Assembly: GCA_963931615.1 (NCBI GenBank) | Contig: OZ007032.1 | Span: 1,922,001 to 1,986,000, forward strand | DNA from: Coprenecus sp902388455 | GTDB taxonomy: Bacteria; Bacteroidota; Bacteroidia; Bacteroidales; UBA932 | Reading direction: 5' to 3' | DNA: 64,000 nucleotides | The notes under the pieces: generated by a model | The model's input: only the letters and a program-made list of their open reading frames with translations | Databases searched by the model: none | Told to the model about the DNA's origin: nothing | Program-made: the position numbers and the translations under genes | Shown here: piece by piece, positions 44,705 to 52,648 of the stretch | How positions within the stretch are numbered: the first letter of the stretch is position 1 | Layout of the letters: each line of letters opens with the position of its first letter

Positions 44705-45835
44705 CTATTTTACGAGTACATGAACCGGGAATGAGAGGTCCTGGCCTTTCTGATATACGGGAATACGGCTCTTGAGGATAAGGTTCTGACCATCCACGAT
44801 ACGGACAGAGCAGATTGCCGGTACTCTATAGTAGATGTTACCGCGGAGAGCCGCTTCATGCTTTGCTCTGGGCTTAGCAGCCTCAACCTCCCCTACCACC
44901 TGCTCCGAATAAAAGTCCTCCGCATCCTCAGGAACAATCTCCATGACGACCGGGCGCCCCGTAATGTCATCCGGAGGCAGCAGACCGTGCGAATCGGAAA
45001 TACGGAAAGCCATCGTCAGTTCTTCCTCCGGTCCGGAAGCGGGCACCACATCAAAACTCATGGCCTGCACGGATGATGAGACTGTACCTGTAAAGAGCCT
45101 CATATACTCTTCCTCCAGACGTCCTATCTCCTCGACCGCTGCGCGAAGGGCATCACCGCTGAATGTAGCATCAGTGTTTCCGGTTATTATATTCAAGCGG
45201 TTTTCCCTAAGAGACAGTATCATGGATGCTGCCTCCTGAGCTTTCTTCTCCGTACTCTTCTCCACGACCTGACTCTGACGGACGGCGACACGGTCATACC
45301 CGCCGCCTTCCGTACGGACAGAACGGTAAAGAGTGGTCTCCGTAGATGTCAGATTGGCCGTTGCCTCTGAGGCCAAAGTTCCGGAGCCCGGAGCCATTGA
45401 GGGGAATCTCCAGGAATTGACATTCCCCTTGTTCTCATCCGAGAGCAGCAGCAGTCCCTGAGAGGAAAACTCAAAGAAACTGGCAGGAGAAGCTTCTCCC
45501 AGCATACCGTCCAGGTTCACGACATAACTGCAGGAGCGGTCTGCCTCAAGATAGGGAGTCATACGGATTCTGCTCAGAGTATAGGAGGTAGATGCCTCCT
45601 GGGGAACATCGATACCCAGATATTTTTTTGCCCACTGACAATAGGGTCCCGGGGTATAAGTCTCGCATACGGCCTCAACGTCCAGACGGACTGTTGTCAA
45701 GGGAAGAGAATATACGACCACTCCGTCAGGAGCCGGTTGCCCTTTCTCAAGCCTGTTGATGTTCTGCGCTGAGAGTGTTGCTGCTACCGAGCATGTCAGC
45801 GCAAGTGCTGTGATAAGTGTTCCAATCTGTTTCAT
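44705..45835 (-). CDS. DUF4831-family secreted protein
   Basis: A 376-residue protein with a signal peptide ending ATLSAQ. I set the start at the ATG at 45835, inside the stop of the upstream gene (ATGA overlap); longer versions would run into that gene. The body has the features of DUF4831 (VYSLPLTTVRLDVEAVCET near the N-terminus; GPYCQWAKKYLGI; a C-terminal region YYRVPAICSVRI). Its function is unknown. Translational coupling to the LpxL/HtrB acyltransferase gene suggests an envelope role, but this is inference. Confidence 0.82.
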   Translation of the reverse strand: MKQIGTLITALALTCSVAATLSAQNINRLEKGQPAPDGVVVYSLPLTTVRLDVEAVCETYTPGPYCQWAKKYLGIDVPQEASTSYTLSRIRMTPYLEADRSCSYVVNLDGMLGEASPASFFEFSSQGLLLLSDENKGNVNSWRFPSMAPGSGTLASEATANLTSTETTLYRSVRTEGGGYDRVAVRQSQVVEKSTEKKAQEAASMILSLRENRLNIITGNTDATFSGDALRAAVEEIGRLEEEYMRLFTGTVSSSVQAMSFDVVPASGPEEELTMAFRISDSHGLLPPDDITGRPVVMEIVPEDAEDFYSEQVVGEVEAAKPRAKHEAALRGNIYYRVPAICSVRIVDGQNLILKSRIPVYQKGQDLSFPVHVLVK

Positions 45836-46713
45836 ACTATACGTTTTTTCCATCTTTTGTGGCTCCACAGCCACGTTCCTTTATGGTTCTTTATATCCGC
45901 TTCCAGCAATTTGGCGAAAGTAGATGTGACATATCCTTCCGGACAATCAGCAGCGTTTTCTGCAATCAACTCGAAATGAGCTTCGTTATCCATACGTCCA
46001 TGTCTTATCAGACCGCAGTAAAGCACCGGCATACCCAACTTGGACGCGATGGTCTCCGGCCCATCTATCATATATGTCTTCTGGCACAGAAAGTCCGCGA
46101 CCAGACGGCTCTCACTGTGAGGGGGATTCTGGTCACAGATAAAGAAAAACGCATCTTTCCCTTCCCTGTGTCTGACTATATGACGTACAATCTGATGGGA
46201 CTCAATAATAGAGCACGAGCCGTGCCCCGTCCTTATCCTGGATATGACCTTCCCCGCCAGTCTGTTTGCCGGCCTCTTGTAAACATATACGAAATTCTTA
46301 TTATCCAGGTCTATACCGTAGTTGCTGCGCAGATCCGGCAGACCGGTGAATATCTCCCAGTTGCCCAGATGTCCTACCATGATGACTGCATTACGGCCGA
46401 GCGACATAGCCCGGTTCAGATTCTCCTGTCCGCTGATACGAACCTGCCTGCCTATTTTATCGGTAGATGCCGTAAGGCCCCAGACCGACTCGACCACTAT
46501 ATCCGCCAGATTGCGGTAAAAGTCGCTAACAGTCCGGTTTATCTCCTCATACGTCATCTCAGGGAAAGATCTCGAGATATTGGTCAGCACTGTAGATGTC
46601 CTGTAATGCAGCACTTTGTGCAAAACCCACGCAATGAAGCCGGAAAATGCATAATGCACCTTCAACGGCAGCCATGATAAAGCATATAGAAAAAATAAAA
46701 CTACTCTATACAT
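45832..46713 (-). CDS. Lipid A acyltransferase, LpxL/HtrB family
   Basis: A 293-residue inner-membrane enzyme transferring a fatty acyl chain to lipid A. An N-terminal hydrophobic segment (about 3-30) is followed by the HxxxxE catalytic motif, His115 and Glu120 in VGHLGNWEIF, and the FFICDQNPP segment near residue 195. Length is near the family's 300. It has its own promoter at 46732-46763 and overlaps the next gene by 4 bp. Confidence 0.92.
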   Translation of the reverse strand: MYRVVLFFLYALSWLPLKVHYAFSGFIAWVLHKVLHYRTSTVLTNISRSFPEMTYEEINRTVSDFYRNLADIVVESVWGLTASTDKIGRQVRISGQENLNRAMSLGRNAVIMVGHLGNWEIFTGLPDLRSNYGIDLDNKNFVYVYKRPANRLAGKVISRIRTGHGSCSIIESHQIVRHIVRHREGKDAFFFICDQNPPHSESRLVADFLCQKTYMIDGPETIASKLGMPVLYCGLIRHGRMDNEAHFELIAENAADCPEGYVTSTFAKLLEADIKNHKGTWLWSHKRWKKRIV

Positions 46714-46731
46714 TGTCGGACATACATCCTA

Positions 46732-46763
46732 CAAAGATATCAATTATCTACAAAAAAAACAAA
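46732..46763 (-). promoter_or_regulatory. Promoter of the lipid A acyltransferase operon
   Basis: On the minus strand TTTG (46763-46760), 20 nt, TATCTTTG (46739-46732). It overlaps the T-run of the preceding terminator. Confidence 0.78.
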
Positions 46764-46794
46764 TGCCCGTCCGTGATTTGCACCGGCAGGCATT
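46752..46794 (-). terminator. Terminator of the [FeFe]-hydrogenase-like gene
   Basis: On the minus strand AATGCCTGCCG (46794-46784) pairs with CGGACGGGCATT (46773-46762), one unpaired base, then TTGTTTTTTTT. Confidence 0.85.
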
Positions 46795-46823
46795 TTATTA
46801 CTGCTCACATCAGACGGAGGCTA

Positions 46824-48290
46824 CTACTCTCGGCGCGATGCGTATGTATCGGTAATCGTATCCAGCTCGGTATTGTACATCTTCTTGCCGGAAACAGAAT
46901 CGTTATAGGTGCAAGGACCGGAAATACATCCGTCCGGGCAGACCATCATCTCAAGGAACTGAGCGGGGGCCTTCTTAGTCTTGGCGTAGCTCTTGATCAG
47001 CGCAATGTTCTTCTTGTCCATGCCGGCTATACGGAGAGAATTGACATCCTCGCCCAGAAATGCCTTGACCGCTCCGGCGACTCCACCGCTCTGTCCGAAA
47101 GCGTGGGCCTCCTTGACAGATACAGTCTCCACCTCATACGGCTCTACCTTATCAAAATCAATCTCGTATCCTGAAAACACACTTCCCAGTTCCTCGAATG
47201 TCATGACATAATCCACATTGGGATTGCCTTTCGCCTCCTTGCGCTTGGCGATGCAGGGACCGATGAAGACCTGCTTGGCCGCAGGATATTTTTCCTTGAC
47301 TATCTGAGCAGTGTAGTACATAGGAGATCCTGTTGATGACACGAAAGGCGCCATGTCGGGAATATGCTTGCGCACCAGTTCTATCCATGAGGGACAGCAG
47401 CTGGTCGTCATGAACGGCTGGCCTTCCTCCATCTTCTCCTTAAGTTCGTGCGCCTCGTTGGAGACAGTCATCATGGCGCCCTCCGCAACCTCGACGACAG
47501 CCGAGAATCCTATGGCCTTTATCGCTCCGTAAAGCTTCTCCTTGGAAGTCTTGAACTGACCGAGGATAGAGGGTGCGACCATCGCCACTACCGGGCGGCC
47601 GTCCCATATATTATTCAAGACGTCAAACACCTGGGATATTTCGAAGATAGCACCGAACGGACATGCATTCAGACATTTACCGCAATAGATACACTTACTC
47701 TCGTCTATATGCTCGACCCCGTACTGGTCCTTGGATATAGCCTTTACAGGACAAGCCTCCTCGCACGGTACAGGAATATAAACGATAGCATGGTAAGGAC
47801 AGCTCTGGTAGCACTTGCCGCAGTTGATACAGAGATCGTGATCGATGACAGCCTGACCGTGACGCTTGATATCATGAGTTATGGCACCCTTGGGACAGTT
47901 CATGGAACAGCTGCGGGCCACACAGCCGCGGCAGAGGTTGGTAATCTCATAATTGGTCTTCACGCAGGAAGAGCAGGCTTCGTCTACGACACACATGATA
48001 TTCTCCTTCTGCTCTCTCTCACCGCTGATAGCACGGCGGGCATACTCGGACAGCGGAGTAAGCTCGTCCTTCTCATCGTTCATGTCATAGCCGAGCAGAG
48101 GGAACATCTTATACTTCCATACAGCCCTTTCCTTATGCACACAGCACCTTCCGAGCACTTCTGTCTTTCTGGGACTGAGCTGAATCGGCAGCCTGTCTAT
48201 GTCGGCCAGAAGACGGTCCTCTTTCCATTTATTAACCATCATCGCCAGCAACTTGTGGCGGACAATCATCACATTGTTAGTAAAAGCCAT
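46824..48290 (-). CDS. [FeFe] hydrogenase-like protein, probably group B, with ferredoxin domains
   Basis: A 488-residue cytoplasmic iron-sulfur protein. The N-terminal part (about 100-215) is Cys-rich: a cluster around residues 100-132, then two [4Fe-4S] ferredoxin units (CINCGKCYQSCP at 154-165; CIYCGKCLNACP at 200-211). The H-cluster domain (about 235-460) keeps the three signatures: TSCCPSW (Cys298, Cys299), GPCIAKRKE (Cys346) and MVCPDGCISGPC (Cys451, Cys455). The last differs from the classical ACxGGC form, as in group B enzymes that are frequent in gut Bacteroidales. Reaction: reversible 2H+ plus 2e- to H2, with ferredoxin as likely partner. No maturases HydEFG are in the window. It stands alone, 50 bp downstream of a GT2 gene that reads the other way in function but on the same strand upstream. 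Confidence 0.85.
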   Translation of the reverse strand: MAFTNNVMIVRHKLLAMMVNKWKEDRLLADIDRLPIQLSPRKTEVLGRCCVHKERAVWKYKMFPLLGYDMNDEKDELTPLSEYARRAISGEREQKENIMCVVDEACSSCVKTNYEITNLCRGCVARSCSMNCPKGAITHDIKRHGQAVIDHDLCINCGKCYQSCPYHAIVYIPVPCEEACPVKAISKDQYGVEHIDESKCIYCGKCLNACPFGAIFEISQVFDVLNNIWDGRPVVAMVAPSILGQFKTSKEKLYGAIKAIGFSAVVEVAEGAMMTVSNEAHELKEKMEEGQPFMTTSCCPSWIELVRKHIPDMAPFVSSTGSPMYYTAQIVKEKYPAAKQVFIGPCIAKRKEAKGNPNVDYVMTFEELGSVFSGYEIDFDKVEPYEVETVSVKEAHAFGQSGGVAGAVKAFLGEDVNSLRIAGMDKKNIALIKSYAKTKKAPAQFLEMMVCPDGCISGPCTYNDSVSGKKMYNTELDTITDTYASRRE

Positions 48291-48340
48291 ATAATCACTT
48301 ACAGTTTATTGGAAAATGCCGCAAATGTAATACAATTTCC

Positions 48341-49354
48341 TTATTCTCCAACTTTTCCTGACGGATATCTGAAACCGCGTAAAGCCAACTGGACTATAGA
48401 CACTTTGGATCGTGGCACGGGGCAGTCCTGGACAGATACCGTAACGTTCTTCCGCATCTTCCGGAAATCTCTGTGAGCACGGACCACAGACCTGAAAAAC
48501 GAAAATTTCCCCGTCAGAAGATAAACACAGGCAATAGCTCCGTCAACACACATTCTGAAGAGAACTATACGGGCCCGCGGACCAGACGGCAGATTCTTGT
48601 ACATCATCAGAAGATTATTGCGGAAATTCAGGTAAAGTTTTCTAGGCGAATTATTCGGCAGTGTCCCTCCCCCCACATGATAGACTGCGGAAGCAGGATT
48701 GACCCATATCTCCCAACCTGCAAGCATAATCCTCCAGCACAGATCTATCTCTTCCATGTGGGCAAAGAAACTCTCGTCCAGCCCACCCTGACTCTTCCAC
48801 ACCTCGGAACGGATCATAAAGGCGGCTCCCGATGCCCAGAATACCCGGCAGGGAGTATCATACTGTCCTCTGTCCTCCTCTATCGTAGCAAGAATCCGGC
48901 CCCTGCAGTAGGGGAAATACCATCTGTCCACGAATCCTCCGGAAGCTCCCGCATGCTCGAACCACCCGCGCTGAGCATAGCTCAGAATCTTCGGGGCACA
49001 TACGGCACAGCGCGGTCTCGCGTCCATGAAAGCCTCCAGCCCGGCAAGCCATCCGGGGGTCACTTCTATATCCGAATTGAGAAGCAGATAATAGCTGAAC
49101 TTCTCTTCTGTTTTCTCTATTCCGGCAATCGCCCGGTTGTATCCTCCCGTAAACCCATAGTTCCGGTCCAGCAGGACAAGACGCACCTGTGACGGCCATC
49201 TTTCCCTCAGCATCTCTACCGAACCGTCCTCCGACCCGTTGTCGGCGACATAAAGAACATCATCCGGCGGCAGATGTTCCAGAACGGAGGGTATGAATTG
49301 TTCCAGATAGGACTTCCCGTTCCAATTGAGTATTACGACGGCAGTTCTTGACAT
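48341..49354 (-). CDS. Glycosyltransferase family 2 protein
   Basis: A 337-residue GT-A enzyme. The N-terminal AVVILNWNGKSYLEQF and YVADNGSEDGSVEML form the nucleotide-sugar site, the metal-binding DXD equivalent is LLLNSDIEV, and the acceptor region FFAHMEEIDLCWR is typical of rhamnosyltransferase-like GT2 enzymes. A C-terminal hydrophobic stretch may touch the membrane. It is 11 bp after murF in a series of envelope genes. Donor and acceptor are unknown. Confidence 0.9.
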   Translation of the reverse strand: MSRTAVVILNWNGKSYLEQFIPSVLEHLPPDDVLYVADNGSEDGSVEMLRERWPSQVRLVLLDRNYGFTGGYNRAIAGIEKTEEKFSYYLLLNSDIEVTPGWLAGLEAFMDARPRCAVCAPKILSYAQRGWFEHAGASGGFVDRWYFPYCRGRILATIEEDRGQYDTPCRVFWASGAAFMIRSEVWKSQGGLDESFFAHMEEIDLCWRIMLAGWEIWVNPASAVYHVGGGTLPNNSPRKLYLNFRNNLLMMYKNLPSGPRARIVLFRMCVDGAIACVYLLTGKFSFFRSVVRAHRDFRKMRKNVTVSVQDCPVPRSKVSIVQLALRGFRYPSGKVGE

Positions 49355-49365
49355 AATAAGACCTG

Positions 49366-50691
49366 TTATAAAACATCTTTCAATTCAGGAAGGTGTACTG
49401 CATTAGAGCCTTTCAGCAGAACGGTGCAGCCGTTCATAGGCTCCCTCTCCAGGACACGGCGGGCCTCAGCGACATCCTTGCAGAATGTAAAGCGGCTGTC
49501 CGCCGCCACCTGGGGGCATGATGCGGCTGCCCGGCGGAACTCTTCTCCTACCAGCAGTATACGGCCGCAGTCCTTCATTCCCGCCGCCGTCTCCATCACT
49601 CTGAGATGTTCCGCAGCAGAATCTGCGCCCAGTTCCAGCATCTCTCCCAATATAAGGACTTTATTGGGGAATTGAGAGGCGGAGAAATTGCCAAGAGAGG
49701 CCTTCATGCTCGACGGATTGGCATTATAAGTGTCCAGCACCAGGAGGTTATGAGCGGAATGCTCCAGCTGGGAGCGGAGATTGGTCGGAATATACGCCCC
49801 GACGGCAGCGGCGGCAGCATCCGGTGTCACGCCGAAATGCTGTCCGGCACAGAGAGCGGCCATCACATTGGAAGCATTGTACGAACCGATAAGATGCGTC
49901 GGCACTGTCATCCCGTCCCGCAGCCTTAATCTCAAATAAGGTTCCTCGGAAGTCATCGGCAATATCTCAGTTCCGGAAAAATAAACCCCGTAGCGGACTG
50001 TCCTCAAGTCGGGTCTGGCAGCAGCCATGGCGCAGAGTTCCGGATCATCGGCATTGAGAAATGCGGTATCTCCCGTACGCTGAAGGTAATCGTACAGTTC
50101 TCCTTTCGCCCGCTTGACTCCTTCAAACGAGCCGAACCCCTCCAGATGAGCCTTCCCCACATTAGTAATCAACCCGTAGTCCGGCAGGGCAATTGCTGCC
50201 AGAGCCGCAATCTCTCCCGGATGATTGGCGCCCATCTCCACAACAGCGATCTCGGTCGAATCTGAGATGCGCAGCAGTGTAAGGGGGACTCCGATATGGT
50301 TGTTCAGATTGCCGGCAGTTGCCGTCACCCTGTATTTGGCCGAAAGGACGGCACACAGCAGTTCCTTGGTAGTAGTCTTGCCGTTGGTACCGGTCAGGCC
50401 TATCACAGGTATTCGGAAACGCGAGCGGTGCCTGCGGGCCAGGGCCTGCAGGGCCTCGAGAGTATCGTCCACTACGATATACTGTCCTCCGTCATTGAAA
50501 CCGCTGTCTGCGGCCACCACTGCGGCAGATGCTCCGGCCTCAAGAGCCGCCGGAGCAAATCGGTTGCCGTCGAAATTATCCCCGCGCAGAGCGAAGAACA
50601 ACGCTCCCGGCTCCACCCTGCGGCTGTCGGTCGAGACTCCCGTTGAGGAGACAAACGCATCGTACAGCCTGTTTTCTATTGTCCTGTCCAT
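49366..50691 (-). CDS. murF: UDP-N-acetylmuramoyl-tripeptide--D-alanyl-D-alanine ligase
   Basis: A 441-residue cytoplasmic ligase adding D-Ala-D-Ala to the peptidoglycan precursor. The ATP-binding P-loop GTNGKTT is at 101-107; NNHIGVPLTLL, VVEMGANHPGEI and LDTYNANPSSMKASL are the other Mur-ligase motifs. Length is normal. It lies 23 bp after dut and 11 bp before the GT2 gene. Confidence 0.96.
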   Translation of the reverse strand: MDRTIENRLYDAFVSSTGVSTDSRRVEPGALFFALRGDNFDGNRFAPAALEAGASAAVVAADSGFNDGGQYIVVDDTLEALQALARRHRSRFRIPVIGLTGTNGKTTTKELLCAVLSAKYRVTATAGNLNNHIGVPLTLLRISDSTEIAVVEMGANHPGEIAALAAIALPDYGLITNVGKAHLEGFGSFEGVKRAKGELYDYLQRTGDTAFLNADDPELCAMAAARPDLRTVRYGVYFSGTEILPMTSEEPYLRLRLRDGMTVPTHLIGSYNASNVMAALCAGQHFGVTPDAAAAAVGAYIPTNLRSQLEHSAHNLLVLDTYNANPSSMKASLGNFSASQFPNKVLILGEMLELGADSAAEHLRVMETAAGMKDCGRILLVGEEFRRAAASCPQVAADSRFTFCKDVAEARRVLEREPMNGCTVLLKGSNAVHLPELKDVL

Positions 50692-50714
50692 TGTTACTTT
50701 ATTTTCCTGCCACG

Positions 50715-51149
50715 TTACTTCCTTCCTGTAGAGCCGAAACCGCCCTCTCCTCTCGCGCTCTCCTCCAGCACCTCGACCTCATCCCACTGCACCTTCTCAT
50801 GACGGGCCACCACCATCTGCGCTATGCGCTCCCCGGGATTGAGGGTGAACGGTTCGTTGGAGAGGTTGACCAGTATGACCTTGATCTCTCCACGGTAATC
50901 CGCGTCGACGGTACCCGGAGTGTTGACCAGGGAGATGCCGTGCTTTATGGCCAGGCCGCTGCGTGGACGTATCTGTGCCTCGAAACCGGCCGGCAGCTCG
51001 ATATACAGGCCCGTAGGCACGAGTTCCCGCTGGAGAGGATTCAGTGTCAGAGGCTCAGAAATGCTGGCTCTGAGGTCCATGCCGGCGGACTGCTCAGTAG
51101 CGTATGCCGGCAGCGGAAAGGGAGATTTATTGACTATCTTGACTTTCAT
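50715..51149 (-). CDS. dut: dUTP diphosphatase
   Basis: A 144-residue trimeric dUTPase, converting dUTP to dUMP. All five motifs are present: AGMDLRA, RPRSGLA, NTPGTVDADYRGE, PGERIAQMV and the P-loop-like RGEGGFGSTGRK at the C-terminus. Its first 23 bp overlap the end of the flippase gene in another frame. Confidence 0.97.
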   Translation of the reverse strand: MKVKIVNKSPFPLPAYATEQSAGMDLRASISEPLTLNPLQRELVPTGLYIELPAGFEAQIRPRSGLAIKHGISLVNTPGTVDADYRGEIKVILVNLSNEPFTLNPGERIAQMVVARHEKVQWDEVEVLEESARGEGGFGSTGRK

Positions 51150-52635
51150 CTGCTATTAGTTTATGTCGTCTGAAATGTTTTTCGATATAGAAGAGACCCG
51201 CAAGGTACACACCTATCAGCAGGGTGCGGACGGTCAGGGTCCAGCCGAAAGGAATCGTGTCGGGGATGGCCAGGTCCAGGGAATACAGCACCAGGCCCAG
51301 GATGATGACATCTGTAATCTTGCCCCAGCGGTAGGGTATGGAATAGTACTTGCGGCCGAGCAGAACGCTGAGCACCAGCATCGTCAGGTAGCTGAAGAAA
51401 TGGCCCCACGCGGCGGCGTGATAGGAGTACACCGGCAGGAATACGATATTGATCACGGCTGTCACCACCAGTCCGGCAGCGGTGATGTAGATGGCGAAAG
51501 AGGGACGGTCCGAGAGCTTGTACCACATCGACACGTTGAAAAGCATACCCATCATCATGTAGGCCAGCAGCATCACCGGCACTATGCCCATGCCCTCCCG
51601 GAAGTCACTGCCCACGATGAGCTGTATGATGTCCAGGTAGAAAGTCACACCCAGGAAAATCAGCATACAGAACATCACGAAATACTCCATCACCGAGGCA
51701 TAGACCCGCTTGAAGTCCTTCTGGCGGGTATTGGAGAAGAAGAATGGCTCGGCTGCGAAACGGAACATCTGCACGAAGAGGCTCATGATTACGGCCACCT
51801 TGACAGCCGCCTGATACACACCCAGATCAGCCCTCCAGAGACTGTCGTCCACGTTGAAGAAACGGAAGAGGATACGGTCCAGGAAGTCGTTGATCACTCC
51901 AGGAAGACCGGCCACCATCAGCGGCAGGGAGTAGCGCAGCATGTTTTTCAGAGTCCTGCGGTCCACTCCAAGACCCAGCCGCAGCATCTCCGGAATGAAC
52001 AGAGCGAAGCACAGCACGCAGCTGACCAGTATGGAGAATATCGGATAGGAGAAATCCGGAACGGCGGGAATCAGCCCGGAGAGCAGGTTGTCCGGATGCG
52101 CGGCGGCATATCCGGGGTACCACAGGAAGAGCAGCAGATTGGAACCGGCCTCGGCAAGTATTTTCACCACCTTGAATATGGCGAATCTCCAGGCGCGGTT
52201 CTCCTGCCGCAGCTTTGCGAACAGTATGGCAGTGAAGCAGTCGGAGAAGAGAATGACACCTATGTATATATAGATGTTCCAATACCCTCCGTAGCCCATC
52301 CGCTCTGCCAGTCCCCGGCCGAAGAGAATCATCAGCAGCAGGAACACCGCCGATACTGTAGAGACTGCGGCCAGAGCCCCGGAGAATACCCGGCGCGGCT
52401 CATAGCCCTCCTTGCTTGCGAAACGGAAGCATCCGGTTTCCAGTCCCATGGTCAGCAAGACCTGAAAGACAGCGATATAGGACATGAACTCCGTCAGCAC
52501 CCCGTAGTCCGATGTGGACAGGGTGTAGGTGTACAGGGGCAGGAGCATGTAGTTCAGGAAACGGGCCACGATGGTGCTGGTCCCGTAGATGGCCGTCTGT
52601 CCGGCGAGCTTTCCCAGTATCTGTCTCATTCCCAT
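51127..52635 (-). CDS. Polysaccharide/oligosaccharide flippase (MOP superfamily)
   Basis: A 502-residue inner-membrane protein with about 14 transmembrane segments, of the Wzx/PST type that moves lipid-linked sugars across the membrane. The N-terminal KLAGQTAIYGTSTIVARFLNYMLLPLYT is characteristic. The substrate cannot be predicted. It lies 13 bp after the patatin gene and overlaps dut by 23 bp. Confidence 0.9.
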   Translation of the reverse strand: MGMRQILGKLAGQTAIYGTSTIVARFLNYMLLPLYTYTLSTSDYGVLTEFMSYIAVFQVLLTMGLETGCFRFASKEGYEPRRVFSGALAAVSTVSAVFLLLMILFGRGLAERMGYGGYWNIYIYIGVILFSDCFTAILFAKLRQENRAWRFAIFKVVKILAEAGSNLLLFLWYPGYAAAHPDNLLSGLIPAVPDFSYPIFSILVSCVLCFALFIPEMLRLGLGVDRRTLKNMLRYSLPLMVAGLPGVINDFLDRILFRFFNVDDSLWRADLGVYQAAVKVAVIMSLFVQMFRFAAEPFFFSNTRQKDFKRVYASVMEYFVMFCMLIFLGVTFYLDIIQLIVGSDFREGMGIVPVMLLAYMMMGMLFNVSMWYKLSDRPSFAIYITAAGLVVTAVINIVFLPVYSYHAAAWGHFFSYLTMLVLSVLLGRKYYSIPYRWGKITDVIILGLVLYSLDLAIPDTIPFGWTLTVRTLLIGVYLAGLFYIEKHFRRHKLIADESQDSQ

Positions 52636-52648
52636 AATCCCGCCTGAT

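Noticed and set aside
51163..52647. A 494-codon open frame opposite the flippase gene
   Set aside because: It is antisense to a 14-helix membrane protein; the product is His/Gln/Glu-rich as expected from reversed hydrophobic codons.
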